Source: Luidia sarsii
Lineage: Eukaryota > Echinodermata > Asteroidea > Paxillosida > Luidiidae
Direction: 5' to 3'
Length of the DNA: 64,000 nt
Assembly: GCA_949987565.1 (NCBI GenBank)
Contig: OX465111.1
Location: 372,001-436,000 of the forward strand
The number at the start of each line of letters is the position of its first letter. Position 1 is the first letter of the stretch. This document shows positions 12,201-26,400 of this stretch, one piece after another. The notes below the pieces were generated by a model. It was not told the DNA's origin. It was given only the letters and a program-made list of their open reading frames with translations, and made no database searches. The translations under genes were made by a program, and so were the position numbers.

Positions 12201-15200
12201 GATGTACATGGTGAGTTACCGGCTCTATTTGGAGCCATACTCCTTCTCTAAGAGATGATGTACATGGTGAGTTACCGGCTCTATTCAGAGCCATACTCCT
12301 TCTCTAAGAGATGATGTACATGGTGAGTTACCGGCTCTATTTGGAGCCATACTCCTTCTCTAAGAGATGATGTACATGGTGAGTTACCGGCTCTTTTCAG
12401 AGCCATACTCCTTCTATAAGAGATGATGTACATGGTGAGTTACCAGCTCTATTCTGAGCCATACTCCTTCTCTAATAGATGATGTACATGGTGAGTTACC
12501 GGCTCTTTTCAGAGCCATACTCCTTCTCTAATAGATGATGTACATGGTGAGTTACCGGCTCTTTTCAGAGCCATACTCCTTCTCTAAGAGATGATGTACA
12601 TGGTGAGTTACCGGCTCTATTCAGAGCCATACTCCTTCTATAAGAGATGATGTACATGGTGAGTTACCAGCTCTATTCTGAGCCATACTCCTTCTCTAAT
12701 AGATGATGTACATGGTGAGTTACCGGCTCTTTTCAGAGCCATACTCCTTCTCTAATAGATGATGTACATGGTGAGTTACCGGCTCTTTTCAGAGCCATAC
12801 TCCTTCTATAAGAGATGGTGTACATGAAGGCACTGCAAACCTCCTACTTGTCACCAAACTGCTTTGAAATTTACCGTAGGCCGCTATATACTTTAAACAC
12901 TACATTTCTTAGATTTTTGACTGGCAAGGGTGTAATACATCATAATTGCACAGCTACAATGTGAAAGTGAAGGGAGTTTGATAGGACAAGGATTTGAGTC
13001 TAAGACCCCAGTTTTTATACACCAGGTAATGGAGCCGTGTGATGACAACATTGATTAAAGTTTGAATTGATCAAAGTAATTTGATTAAAATAGTGAGGCA
13101 AGTTTGTCTTGACTGGGATATAAGTTTAGTCCTCTGGTTCAATGTTCCAGTGCTCTTACCATCTGAGCTATCCAGCCCTTAGATGGTGGCCTTCCCTAAT
13201 ACTATATAGTCAACTAGTCTTTGGCACACCAGTGCTCTTACCATCTGAGCTATCCAGCCCTTAGATGGTGACCTTCCCAAATTGTCCTCCATCTTATCAA
13301 CTTCTTTTCATTCATATTTGACACAACTCACCTTCAATCCAGAATCCCCCATGTCTCCTCTCTGTCCTTTGGCACCTCGACTTCCCTGCAATATAACATG
13401 AATATTCATGATCGCATAAATTAATGCAAGGCTATACACTAGTTTAAAACTACTAAAATCACTCAAATTTAACCCTCAAAAAATAAGAGGGGCTGACATT
13501 TTGATCTCAGCAGGACCTTCTATAACTTAGGCAGAGACTAAGGTCCTACTTGGATGAAAATATCAGGCCCTCTGATCTTCCTGATCACAAATAGTATTTT
13601 TTGGGCCCTGTAGCTGTTGTGCCCTGCTAACTGGTCTCGCTCTTCTGAATGAGCCAAGGCGAATGACAACAACTTGAGACAGCAGCACCTCTAACTGCTG
13701 CTTGCCTCATACGCAAATAGAAGTATAATTGTCAAGAAGACAAGACTACGGTGATATACAAAAATGTTGCAAACTACTTACTGACTAAAATTACCAAAAC
13801 GTAAATCTTAAAATTTAGTTGGCCTGACGTTCTGATCCTAGCAGGACCTTTCTCAAAGGCAGAGTGCCTTTGAGAAAGGTCCTGCTAGGATCGAAACGTC
13901 AGGCCAACTAAATTTTAAGAAGACAAGACTAACTCGTTTTCCTCTGGGTCCTTGCATGCCACGTGGTCCTCTAGGTCCCATCATGCCCTTGGGTCCAAGA
14001 TATCCTTCAGGTCCTGGTGGGCCTTCCTCCCCCTTCCTACCTGGGGAGCCTGGCCGGCCACGTGGCCCAGGGTAGCCAGGGTAGCCGGGAGGCATCTAAG
14101 AAGGCCGGCAAACAAGGAAGGAAGCAGTCATCCAATGACAGGCTGATTGGCTGCCAACTATTGGTTACTAGAAGAAGTAATCTGTTTGCGATAACACCAT
14201 GCAAAGTTCGCTTTTGTGAGTATGTGTGGTTCTGAAAAGAACTGTTCATCTTCAGAAGACCTGAAGACTCTGAAGATGAACAGAGTACACTGTTTGAAAC
14301 GTCAAGTTCCTCCAGTTCTTTTCAAGACCACGCTTACTCACAAAAGATAATTTTGCATGGTGTCAACGCAAACCTATTACTTCTGCTATTCTCAGCATGA
14401 AAACCTTTCATTCATTGGTTACTACGATCTGTATGTAAACAAGATGACAAGACATACTCCAAATTGGCAGTTGGTGAGGTAAGTCAGCAGATCAGGAGGA
14501 TCAAGTTCAGTGAGTGGACAGGGTGGACCTGTCATATTACAGTAATTGATGGCATGACCATGAGTCTGGATTTCACTGCATGGCAGTTGGTGAGGTAAGT
14601 CAGCAGATCAGGATGATCAAGTTCAGTGAGTGGACAGGGTGGACCTGTCACATTACAGTCATTGATGACATGACCATGAGTCTGGATTTCAAGTACATGG
14701 ACATAGCTTTGAGTTTACGGTACGCCCACCTTTTCAAGATCACTGCAAATCAACAATCACCTCACCGCAGTCTGTTCAGCTGCACCCAGGGCTTTATAGC
14801 AAGGTTGTATCCAAGGGTTTAGGAGGACCTGTTTTCCATACATAGTTTAACTTGAGGTACAAAACAGGATATATTTCTAGCAAATAATGATCTAACATCT
14901 CAAAAACACAGCACAACGGTATATGTGGCACAAGAATTTGTCTGAATTTGTGGACCATCACCACACAAGTCTATGGGACGTTGCCACTAGCTTTAGACTT
15001 CCATAGACTTGTGTGCAATATTGGTAGGTGTGTGTTGCCATGGTTGCTTACCATTCCTTTGATGCCTGTTTCTCCTTTCACACCAGGACTTCCCTTGGGT
15101 CCTTGCTCACCGGGTGGACCGTCATCACCTTGTTGTCCTGGCGCGCCATAAATGGTCTGTCACATCAGACGGGAAACAAACAGGTTCTTCACCATCAGAC

Positions 15201-18200
15201 ACAGAGACCAGGGCCAGTTTTCAATTTTCACTTTCAATTTTCATCAATTTCAAAATATGCTCCAAAGAGTCACGTTTCATAGGATCCTCTTGCCAACCCA
15301 AACTTCGTTCTTGTTTCATGCTAAGTAAATAGTGGAATACAAGTCAGAAGCAATTGAGATTGCATCATAATATGGTTTGTAATCCTACACAAGGAAGACT
15401 TTTCCTGCTTAGCAGATTTCCACGCTGAAGCGACTCTATGAAATTAGGCCCTGTAGGTAGGCGATCAATCTTTCTTCTTAATTTCTGCTCTGCACATGTT
15501 CTCCGGAGGACAGGCAAGACTACTACACTACCTGAAACGGTCGTACGGTTGAGCCACCTAACTTCTTATGATTAGAATTCCAAAATATTTTTTAAAGAAT
15601 GAAGATATTGAGGAACCAGTACCTGAGCAAACCACCTTAGCAAAGATAGTTGACAATTTGGAAGGATACATTAGACATGAAGGTTTGCACAGTGGAAGCA
15701 CAAAGTGGACAGTTTGCAATGACACCATTTAAAGTAAGTCATCCCTTTACAAGATGGAGTATGGCTCTGAAAAGAGCCAGTAACTCATTGTTTCGGAAAT
15801 GTGTACTCTCCTGAAGACAGGCAGAGTACACACTAGCCAAAACGTTGAGTTACTGGCTCTTTTCAGAGCCATACTCCATCTTGAAAAAGAAGTGCTACAT
15901 GGTGTCACCGCAAACCTTCCACTTAGTCCTTCAGACCCTCAATAATGTGGCTTCATTCCTGGATAATTGGCCGTGCCCTACCCAGGAAGTCCATTGCAGC
16001 CCTATGGTAGACTTACAGGCATGCTGATTGCCAGTTCCTGCAGGAGGTAGACCACTGTTCTTTCATTGTCATTCTGAAGCAGCTGGTCCACAAAGCCAGG
16101 AGGCAAGCCTGGTAGGCCAGCTTCTATCAGAGGATGCCTTGTCTGAAGAAGAATCAAACCATGAACATCATCAAAGACTTGTCAGTTTCATCAAACAGAC
16201 ATGAATCATTCGAATATAAATCTCATCCATTTATTAGAGGGCCTGGCATTTTGATCCTAGCAGGATCTTTCTCTACCAGAACTGAACTTTTGAGATTTGT
16301 ATAATTGGGGTAATTTCAGCCAGTAAGCTAACTGAAACAGTTTGATTACAAAAGAAAACTAATCTGATACTTTTCTATCTAAATTTCCAACAGTTTATGA
16401 AATTGGAATGGGACATGTTATGTGAATTTCGGATTACCCTTTCTTCCTGATTCTCAATCCTATAATTTCAAATAGTCCTCCAGAATTAAAGAAAAACATT
16501 TCCTGAAGGCCAATCGATGGTCCATGTCTCACCAGATGACTTATAAACTGGGCCTTTAAAGGCTTGTAGACCAGAGCAGGACATTGTAGTAACGACATGG
16601 TCAGGGAGACTAGTCCACATTCTAACAGCCATTTGGATGAAACTTCTATCAAGTCTAAGCTGGAAAGTAATTTATGTCTGGCATGAAGCTGTATCTTCAG
16701 TCCATCACAGAATGAACAAGCTCAGTCTCAATCTGCCACGCCACTTTAAAGAACCTGGACTATTAAACTCCAATTTGAAACCTACATACCCCGACTACAT
16801 ATGTCTTGGTAGTTGTGCGGATGGTGGTTGGTACGAAGAATGGTTTGGGCGTGGTGACTACGGGTGCAGGTAGCGTGGGGGGTTGAGTGACAGGTGTGGG
16901 TGCTTCCGTTGGAGGCTGGGGCTGGGGTGGGACAGGTGTTGTAGGCGGAGGAGAAGGGGTCAGTTCTTTGGTAGTGGTTGGGGGTAGCGTGACAGGTGCT
17001 TCTGGTGGCGCTGTGGTGGGTATATTGGTGGGTAGAACCCAATCTGGCCAAGTGGGTTCATAGGAGACTGTACTGGGCACAGGCGTTGTTGAGTCAGGCA
17101 CCTAGAGGAAGATAAGAAATCAGAAAAGTCATTTCATTTCACGTATCAAATCACTTAATTTCTAGACAGTCGTTACACCTTCACTGCCATTCCCTTGATC
17201 TCCCAATCACTCAAGGAGAGTCAATTCTGACAGACATGCTGCGCTATAGTGCCCATTATCATCATTAATCCAAAGATTGGTTCAACCGAACGCAATCTGA
17301 TGCGAGTTTGCACGGTAGAATCACAATCTAGAAGGTTCGCATTGACAATAAATATAATTTCTTTCATGACCAAGTACGGCTCTGAAAAGAGCCAGTGACT
17401 CCAAATTTGAAAGCTTGCACGATGGAGTCACAACAGTTAGAGAGACACCGTGTTGACAAAAACACAAAAACAAAAAAGAAAACTACATACTTGATGTTTG
17501 AATATGTAAAAACTTAGATGTACACCGCAAAGAAAAGGACAGAGAATTATGGTAGTTGGTATTATTTGATCTGATGCAGCAATGTCTGTTTGTGCCAGTC
17601 ACCGAGTAAAAATAAGTTCAGCTGTCCAAAACATCCGATCTGATATTGCTGGCCCACTCTCACCCTTAATCTAATTGGTTCGGCACGCCTCTGGATCACC
17701 TGCTCAGAACTGGGGTAGGAACGTCAACAAAAAAAGTGGTTTTTTTTTCTTACAAAAGAGAAGAAATCTAAAAAATGTAGAAGGCCCCTGTGTTGAAATC
17801 CTATCACGACTTTTCTCATGACCTTTAGTCATTTCAGTCAGTGAGCAGTTTGTAATATTTGTGCACGTTACTTCAAATCAGAGGAGAATGAAATGATGTG
17901 GAACAATTGTCTACTTTACCTGTACTGCATTTTCACACTGGAAAAATGATGTGCAGTCTTGTACGGAGGCAAAACTGGGCCTGTAATACATGGTTTGGAT
18001 TTTGCCCTGTGAAGAGACAACAAATAGAGACATACTGGTGAATAAAAGGTGAATTCATCACTGATCAAAACATACAAACTGAATATCAAGTTTAGAAGAC
18101 CTAACATATTGATTATAGATAAGACTTGAAGGTTTGCATGGTGGAAATACTAAGTGAAAGGATTTGCAGTGACACCATGTAGCACTTCAAAGATAAGATA

Positions 18201-21200
18201 TGTTGATTCTAGGGCACTTGTCAAAAGTAGAATGTCAAGAGAAAAATGCTGAGGAAATGAGATATGGTAGGTATGGATGACATAGGATAGATAAAGGGAA
18301 GCTAGTGAAGTGATGACTTTATATCATAAATTATCATCCTCAACAAATTCCAATGAAAAACTTTCAAGCCCCATTTTTCCAGATGGTGATAACCAAAATA
18401 ATCAAAATAAATTATCATGTGAATGATTGATGAAGAAAATATGGAAAGAGCTCAATTTGATTAATATTTTCAGTGACATTCTAGCCAATGAAAGTTTGGT
18501 GAAGTGAAACCTTGCTCAGCTGTTTGTCTTTCTTGAAACTTGTCTTCTGAAGAGTTCACAAATTGGGGTAAGCAAATTGTGTCATGAACAACGTATTGAC
18601 AAAAAACAAAAGACACGAACTACAAGAGAAAGCAGCAACCATTGGTGACCAGTCAAGGTGATGGACTTCTGATTCAGCTTACCAAAAAAGGAGACTCTGT
18701 GTCTAAGACAGTTCCAGCCACAGTGACTCTGCCATTGGAATTGATGTTGTATTTGTTCCTCAGAGGGAGTGATGAGACTTCATTGCAATCCATGTATCCA
18801 GTGATCTTCTTCTGTCGGTTGCTGACAGTCAAGGCGATGTTATGCCACTCATTATCCCCAAACTTCTCAGTGAAGAGCCTGTCAGATGAAGAGGTGCAGG
18901 AGTGAGGACCATGATAGATATCCTCGGGTTTGTGTTGGGGAGAATGAATGGGGTTGTCTGTTACAGATTTTGGTGGCAGCATTGGGATAGAATTGGGTGA
19001 TTAAATCAAATGGCATTCATTTGAAGAAGATAAATTTGGAGATTCATCTGGACTTGATTAGTGGACAGAAACTAGCGCGCTAATTGGACAAGTATCTGGA
19101 GTTGTTTGAGGGCAGAAATCTGATGTTTGAAATCTGAGATTTGTTGTTTTTCACTCCAGGAACAGTTCATGATACACCTGGGGGAGATCGACCACAATAC
19201 TCTGAAATGATTTCAGGTTTAATACCTCTGCCTGAACCTTACCCCAGCTAAGACAAGCTGACTATTTGGAAAGACCACCATCTAAGGGCTGGATAGCTCA
19301 TTTATTTGTACTACAAATCAATCTTTTGAAAAATTGGCAAAGAAAACATTGCGTGGACTGGGACTTGAACCCGAGACCTCTGGACTAACGTACCAGTGCA
19401 CTTCCATCTGAGCTATCCAGCCCTTAGATGGTGGTCTCCCTAATAGTCAACTAGTCTTTGCCGAGGTGGGGTGTCAGTCAGAAGCAATTCAACCATTAAC
19501 TGCCGTATATCTCCAGGGATCACACCCACGCTTTCATTCAGATGTAAACAACCAATTGTTATAAACCTGGCTACGGCAGCTCAGGGATCACACAAAGTGG
19601 ATGCAGCTTTTTCAATTCAAGTCAAACAAACCAAGAAAAAAGTGACAGGAAATCTTGAACAAATTGACAAATTGGCCAAGAAAACTTTGGCTGGACTACC
19701 AATTTTTTTCCAAGTTCCAAGTTCCAAGTCAGTTTTTCCTTGGTTTGTTTGACAAATCATTCTTCCACAATTTGAAGTTTTCCATACATACCTATAGGAC
19801 ACTAATGTGTTGGATCTTAACTGGATCTCACACATGTTTGGACCCAGTCGAATCTGGAACTGTATGTTGCCATCGTTGTCAATAACCGTCAATAAGTTCT
19901 CCGTCTTTTCTGTAGCATATTTCACCTTGAACATGATGCTGAAACCTTTTGGAAACCTGCCAAAGAAGGTTAAAGTAGGAGGAAAATGTTCAAGGAAATT
20001 GCTGCTTTTATTAGATTCTCTGCTGATGGAACTCCAACACATTCCCATTTACATTTCTGTAAATATTTTCCAAGGTAAACATTGATACTGAACATTTAAA
20101 CTCTAGTCTGTGCCAGCTTCCCTTCTTTGATCCCTTCCCTACTGCTTGCCCTTCCCTTTGATCTCAGCCTGGTCTGTCTACCAGCTTTCCTCCTTTGATC
20201 CCTTCCCTACTGCTTGCCCTTCCCTTTGATCTCAGCCTGGTCTGTCTACCAGCTTTCCTCCTTTGATCCCTTCCCTACTGCTTGCCCATCCCTTTGATCT
20301 CACCCTGGTCTGTCTACCAGCTTCCCTACTGCTTGCCCTTCCCTTTGATCCCTTCCCTACTGCTTGCCCTTCCCTTTGATCTCACCATGGTCTGTCTACC
20401 AGCTTTCCTCCTTTGATCCCTTCCCTACTGCTTGCCCATCCATTTGATCTCACCCTGGTCTGTCTATCAGCTTTCCTCCTTTGATCCCTTCCCTACTGCT
20501 TGCCCTTCCCTTTGATCTCAGCCTGGTCTGTCTACCAGCTTTCCTCCTTTGATCCCTTCCCTACTGCTTGCCCATCCCTTTGATCTCACCCTGGTCTGTC
20601 TACCAGCTTCCCTTCTTTGATCCCTTCCCTACTGCTTGCCCTTCCCTTTGATCTCACCCTGGTCTGTCTACCAGCTTTCCTCCTTTGATCCCTTCCCTAC
20701 TGCTTGCCCATCCCTTTGATCTCACCCTGGTCTGTCTATCAGCTTTCCTCCTTTGATCCCTTCCCTACTGCTTGCCCTTCCCTTTGATCTCACCCTGGTC
20801 TGTCTACCAGCTTTCCTCCTTTGATCCCTTCCCTACTGCTTGCCCATCCCTTTGATCTCACCCTGGTCTGTCTATCAGCTTTCCTCCTTTGATCCCTTCC
20901 CTACTGCTTGCCCTTCCCTTTGATCTCACCCTGGTCTGTCTACCAGCTTTCCTCCTTTGATCCCTTCCCTACTGCTTGCCCTTCCCTTTGATCTCACCCT
21001 GGTCTGTCTACCAGCTTTCCTCCTTTGATCCCTTCCCTACTGCTTGCCCATCCCTTTGATCTCACCCTGGTCTGTCTATCAGCTTTCCTCCTTTGATCCC
21101 TTCCCTACTGCTTGCCCTTCCCTTTGATCTCACCCTGGTCTGTCTACCAGCTTTCCTCCTTTGATCCCTTCCCTGCTGCTTGCCCTTCCCTTTGATCTCA

Positions 21201-23295
21201 CCCTGGTCTGTCTACCAGCTTTCCTCCTTTGATCCCTTCCCTACTGCTTGCCCATCCCTTTGATCTCACCCTGGTCTGTCTATCAGCTTTCCTCCTTTGA
21301 TCCCTTCCCTACTGCTTGCCCTTCCCTTTGATCTCACCCTGGTCTGTCTGCCAGCTTTCCTCCTTTGATCCCTTCCCTACTGCTTGCCCTTCCATTTGAT
21401 CTCACCCTGGTCTGTCTATCAGCTTTCCTCCTTTGATCCCTTCCCTACTGCTTGCCCATCCCTTTGATCTCACCCTGGTCTGTCTACCAGCTTTCCTCCT
21501 TTGATCCCTTCCCTACTGCTTGCCCATCCCTTTGATCTCACCCTGGTCTGTCTATCAGCTTTCCTCCTTTGATCCCTTCCCTACTGCTTGCCCTTCCCTT
21601 TGATCTCACCCTGGTCTGTCTACCAGCTTTCCTCCTTTGATCCCTTCCCTACTGCTTGCCCATCCCTTTGATCTCACCCTGGTCTGTCTATCAGCTTTCC
21701 TCCTTTGATCCCTTCCCTACTGCTTGCCCTTCCCTTTGATCTCACCCTGGTCTGTCTACCAGCTTTCCTCCTTTGATCCCTTCCCTACTGCTTGTCCTTC
21801 CCTTTGATCTCACCCTGGTCTGTCCACCAGCTTTTCCTCCTTTGATCCCTTCCCTACTGCTTGTCCTTCCCTTTGATCTCACCCTGGTCTGTCTATCAGC
21901 TTTCCTCCTTTGACCCCTTCACTACTGCTTGCCCTTCCCTTTGATCTCACCCTGGTCTGTCTACCAGCTTTCCTCCTTTGATCCCTTCCCTACTGCTTGC
22001 CCTTCCCTTTGATCTCACCCTGGTCTGTCTATCAGCTTTCCTCCTTTGACCCCTTCCCTACTGCTTGCCCTTCCCTTTGATCTCACCCTGGTCTGTCTAC
22101 CAGCTTTCCTCCTTTGACCCCTTCCCTACTGCTTGCCCTTCCCTTTGATCTCACCCTGGTCTGTCTACCAGCTTTCCTCCTTTGATCCCTTCCCTACTGC
22201 TTGCCCTTCCCTTTGATCTCACCCTGGTCTGTCTGCCAGCTTTCCTCCTTTGATCCCTTCCCTACTGCTTGCCCTTCCCTTTGATCTCACCCTGGTCTGT
22301 CTACCAGCTTTCCTCCTTTGATCCCCTCCCTACTGCTTGCTCTTCCCTTTGATCTCTTCCTGGTCTGTCTACCAGCTTTCCTCATTTGATCCCTTCCCTA
22401 CTGCTTGCCCTTCCTTTTGATCTCTTCCTGGTCTGTCTACCAGCTTTCCTCCTTTGATCCCTTCCCTACTGCTTGCCCTTCCCTTTGATCTCTTCCTGGT
22501 CTGTCTACCAGCTTTCCTCATTTGATCCCTTCCCTACTGCTTGCCCTTCCCTTTGATCTCTTCCTGGTCTGTCTACCAGCTTTCCTCCTTTGATCCCTTC
22601 CCTGCTGCTTGCCCTTCCCTTTGATCTCAGCCTGGTCTGTCTACCAGCTTTCCTCCTTTGATCCCTTCCCTACTGCCTGCCCTTCCCTTTGATCTCAGCT
22701 TGGTCTATCTACCAGCTTTCCTCCTTTCTCCTTTCTCTGCCATCCCTATCCTATCAGCTCTCCTCCTCCCTTCCTGGGTTAGTCATTCAGACTGATGTTT
22801 CTTTTTCTTTCTGAGTGAGTTTTTTGCTGGGTCACTCATTTTGGGCAGCCACCGAACTATCCTAGCAAATCTTCAGCTCCAACTCCAAGATGCAAGGGAT
22901 GGGTCAGATTGGTTACTGCTGCTATCTACTGACCCACTGACCCACACTCCCTATACCTAGAGGCCATGGCAATAACATCTAAGCCATAGTCAAACTCAAG
23001 CCTTAGAGGATGGTCATTCAACTCCAAAAAAATGCATTTTCAACAACAAACTCTTCACGATCACCCAATGTGATTCTTGTTCAGGAATCAACATTAAGGA
23101 TACTAAGATGCAAAATAATGTTAAATGCTAAATAAGAAAAACAATACAGTTGCCAATTGAACGAATGAATCTAGGATGCATTTAGCATTATAATCTTGTC
23201 AATCAATCATGGCGACCTGCACACTGCGGAAAGCCAACCGGTGAAAAAAAGAAATCCAAAAAAAGCACTCTTTAAACAGTATCTTGTCAATCTTG

Positions 23296-23389
<94 letters not shown>

Positions 23390-23406
23390 CATCCATCCAT
23401 CCATCC

Positions 23407-23488
<82 letters not shown>

Positions 23489-26400
23489 TAATCAATCAAT
23501 CAATCAACAAGAAGCTATTATTCTTTGTTTGAAAAGCAATTATACAAAGCTCATTTCCAAGATCTCAACTTGTGTAAATGAGGGGCAAAAGCTACTTGTA
23601 ATTTTGTTGGAATTACCGTCTACCTTGAACCAAAGAAATCTGAAGCAGAGCCAGTCAATTCCGTGGGTTTACGAAACCAAAAGACCTGACATCCAGTATC
23701 GTAGTCTGGAACCTCCTTGATGCCAGGGATCTTACCCCCTCCTCGCATTTCTTGAAGGAGGTCCACGGTATCTAAGCAGATAGATGGGGGGAAAAGTGAG
23801 GCAAAATGTCAAACACAATCGGTTAGATCAGGTTTGGTATGCCTTCTTCAAGGGATACGTACCCTGGCCTTTGAAAAAGAGGTCGTGCAAGGATCAAAAC
23901 TTCAGGCCAGTCTAATGTTTGACGGAAACAATTAATTGAGAAGGGTCCACCAGGATTTGAAACATCGCAATCAATTTCACCAAACTCATCGGAACTTACG
24001 ATCAATCGCAAGACGATGAGCGATGCACAGAAACCATACGGTGTATCACAACTTACGATGGGTTATCCATCGTAAGTTTTTTACGATGCATTGTATGTCT
24101 TTGTGAAATCCAGCCCTGGCCCTTCTAGTTTTGGACAACTAATTGCTAGCAGCTTCTGACTAAAATCAAGGAGCCAGCAATCAATGAGTAAAGTTCAATT
24201 AGTCCAATTTATTAATGAGCTAGTAAGTCAGAAACCAATCATACCAGTCAGAGTCTACATTTCCTTCAATTGTTGGCAAAGTGTTGGAATTAAATTACTG
24301 ATACTTGATGATACAATTGTGAAAATAGAGTATCATTCTAAGATTATCATCTACTGAACCTATTTCAACAAGGTGATATATGGTTTATCCAAAACAGAAC
24401 ATCTTTATATGATTTGCTGGCAGGAACTCAACTCAGCAAACTTCAACTTCAACCCAATGTTTAAATGCAATGTTATCTTAAGGAAATACGGTGAATCTTT
24501 TCATGTTTTGATTGTCAATTCTGATTTCCCCGTTCGTGCGAGCTTAAACTTTCTCTGAGTGGCATAACAGCTTGACAATCAGGTGGCTGAAGAGCTGCCA
24601 AGAAGTCAGCACATTCTGGCAAGGACTTGCCAAGGAGTTGACACCCAATGGTTCACATGACCTTCCTCATAACTCAATTACTTCTATAATCAATCATAAC
24701 AGCAGGCCACACTGGAGCTGAACTGAACAAGGAAGGCTTTCCATCACCCACAAAAATAGCCCTTTGACTGGAGACTTGGAATGTGTACCACTATCAATGT
24801 CAGCAATTGGAGAGTCCTGGTCACCCAAAAAAGTAATATTCTTTAATTTCTTTTCATTCATTCAAATAACATTTATTTCCATATCACAGTAGAGAAAATA
24901 CAGAAATGTATGTAAAGAGACACAAAACAATCAAGTTGTTAACACGTGAGGCACATACCAAAAAGGCTATGAAAGCATAGAAGATGTAGTGATGACAGTG
25001 ATATGCAGGCAAACCCCGAAAGCAGAGCTTGAGAAGGGGATGCCTTCATTAAACAAACAAACAAACAAACAAACGAACAAACACCCCAACACCAAAGCAA
25101 ACAAACTAACTAACCAAATAATAATCAAGACAAGACATCCCAACAAACAAACAAACAAACATACACCCCAACACCCAAACAAACTAACTAACTAACCAAA
25201 TAACAACCAAGACAAGACATCCCAACAAACAAACAAACAAACATACACCCCAACACCCAAACAAACAAACTAACTAACCAAATAACAGCCAAGACAAGAC
25301 ATCCCAACAGACAAACAAACAATCACCCCAACACCCAAGCAAACAAACTAACTAACCAAATAATAACCAGAACAAGACATCCCAACAAACAAACAAACAA
25401 ACAAACACCCCAACACCGAAGCAAACAAACTAACTAACCAAATAATAACCAGAACAAGACATCCCAACAAACAAACAAACAAACAAGCAGGCAAACAACA
25501 AAGATGAACAAGCCTTAGATAACTGATTATCATTTAAAAGAAGACATTGATTTTGTGAACTGACTCATGGTAATGATGAACATATGTCGCAATGTAGCTT
25601 TGAACCCCTGACTGACATCATCAATGTTGTAAAAAAAAAATCAATGAATCTTATCCCTTGGTAATCCGCTTTTATAATTTACTGCCTGTGAGAAAGGTCC
25701 TGCTAGGATTGAAACGTCAGGCCCACTAAATTTTAAGATTTATCATTTTTAGTTTATCATTTTGTTTTTCAGATTTGTTTAAATTTTCAAAAGAGATTTT
25801 CAGTCGGTAAGCAGTCTCCAGTTTGGTTTATCTGGTATTTTCTTTTTGCCAATCATAGATATCTCCAGATCTACATCCTAATTGTAAAAGTGAAATAAAA
25901 ACCTGAGCTTTGCTTGCAAAATGACTTACTCAATTAGAAAGATATTTTCACAGTAACACCCCACATGAATATAAATTAAATTTCATGGTAAAAACTGATA
26001 TAAAAATTAGGATCAAATTATCATTTCAAAACTCAATGTGGTAAGTAAAAGTGTCTATGTTTTGATAGAAATATTGCAAAGTGCTTGCTTACTACAGTAT
26101 GACCTGAAACATATCTTAACAAGTTAAAATGGTCTGATAATTCTTAATGGCAGAATCACTAGACAAGGCTCTTATGAGGATATCAATCATCATCCTTAGG
26201 TACATTTGCCTATAGATTCAACAGATACACATATTACTTTTGATATCAGAAGAAATCTTGAATCCAAATCTTCCCAGTGAAACTGGATTTCTTTGATATT
26301 AACGTCTTTCAATTGTGAACTGTAAGTTCAACATTTTGATTCATATCTATCTAGCTGGATATCAAATCCAGAAGCCAAACAATGTCACAGGAAGCCATTT

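Noticed and set aside
23196..23720. 174-residue QSINQ frame
   Set aside because: CAAT microsatellite; the real coding sequence here is the minus-strand collagen exon 23624-23771.
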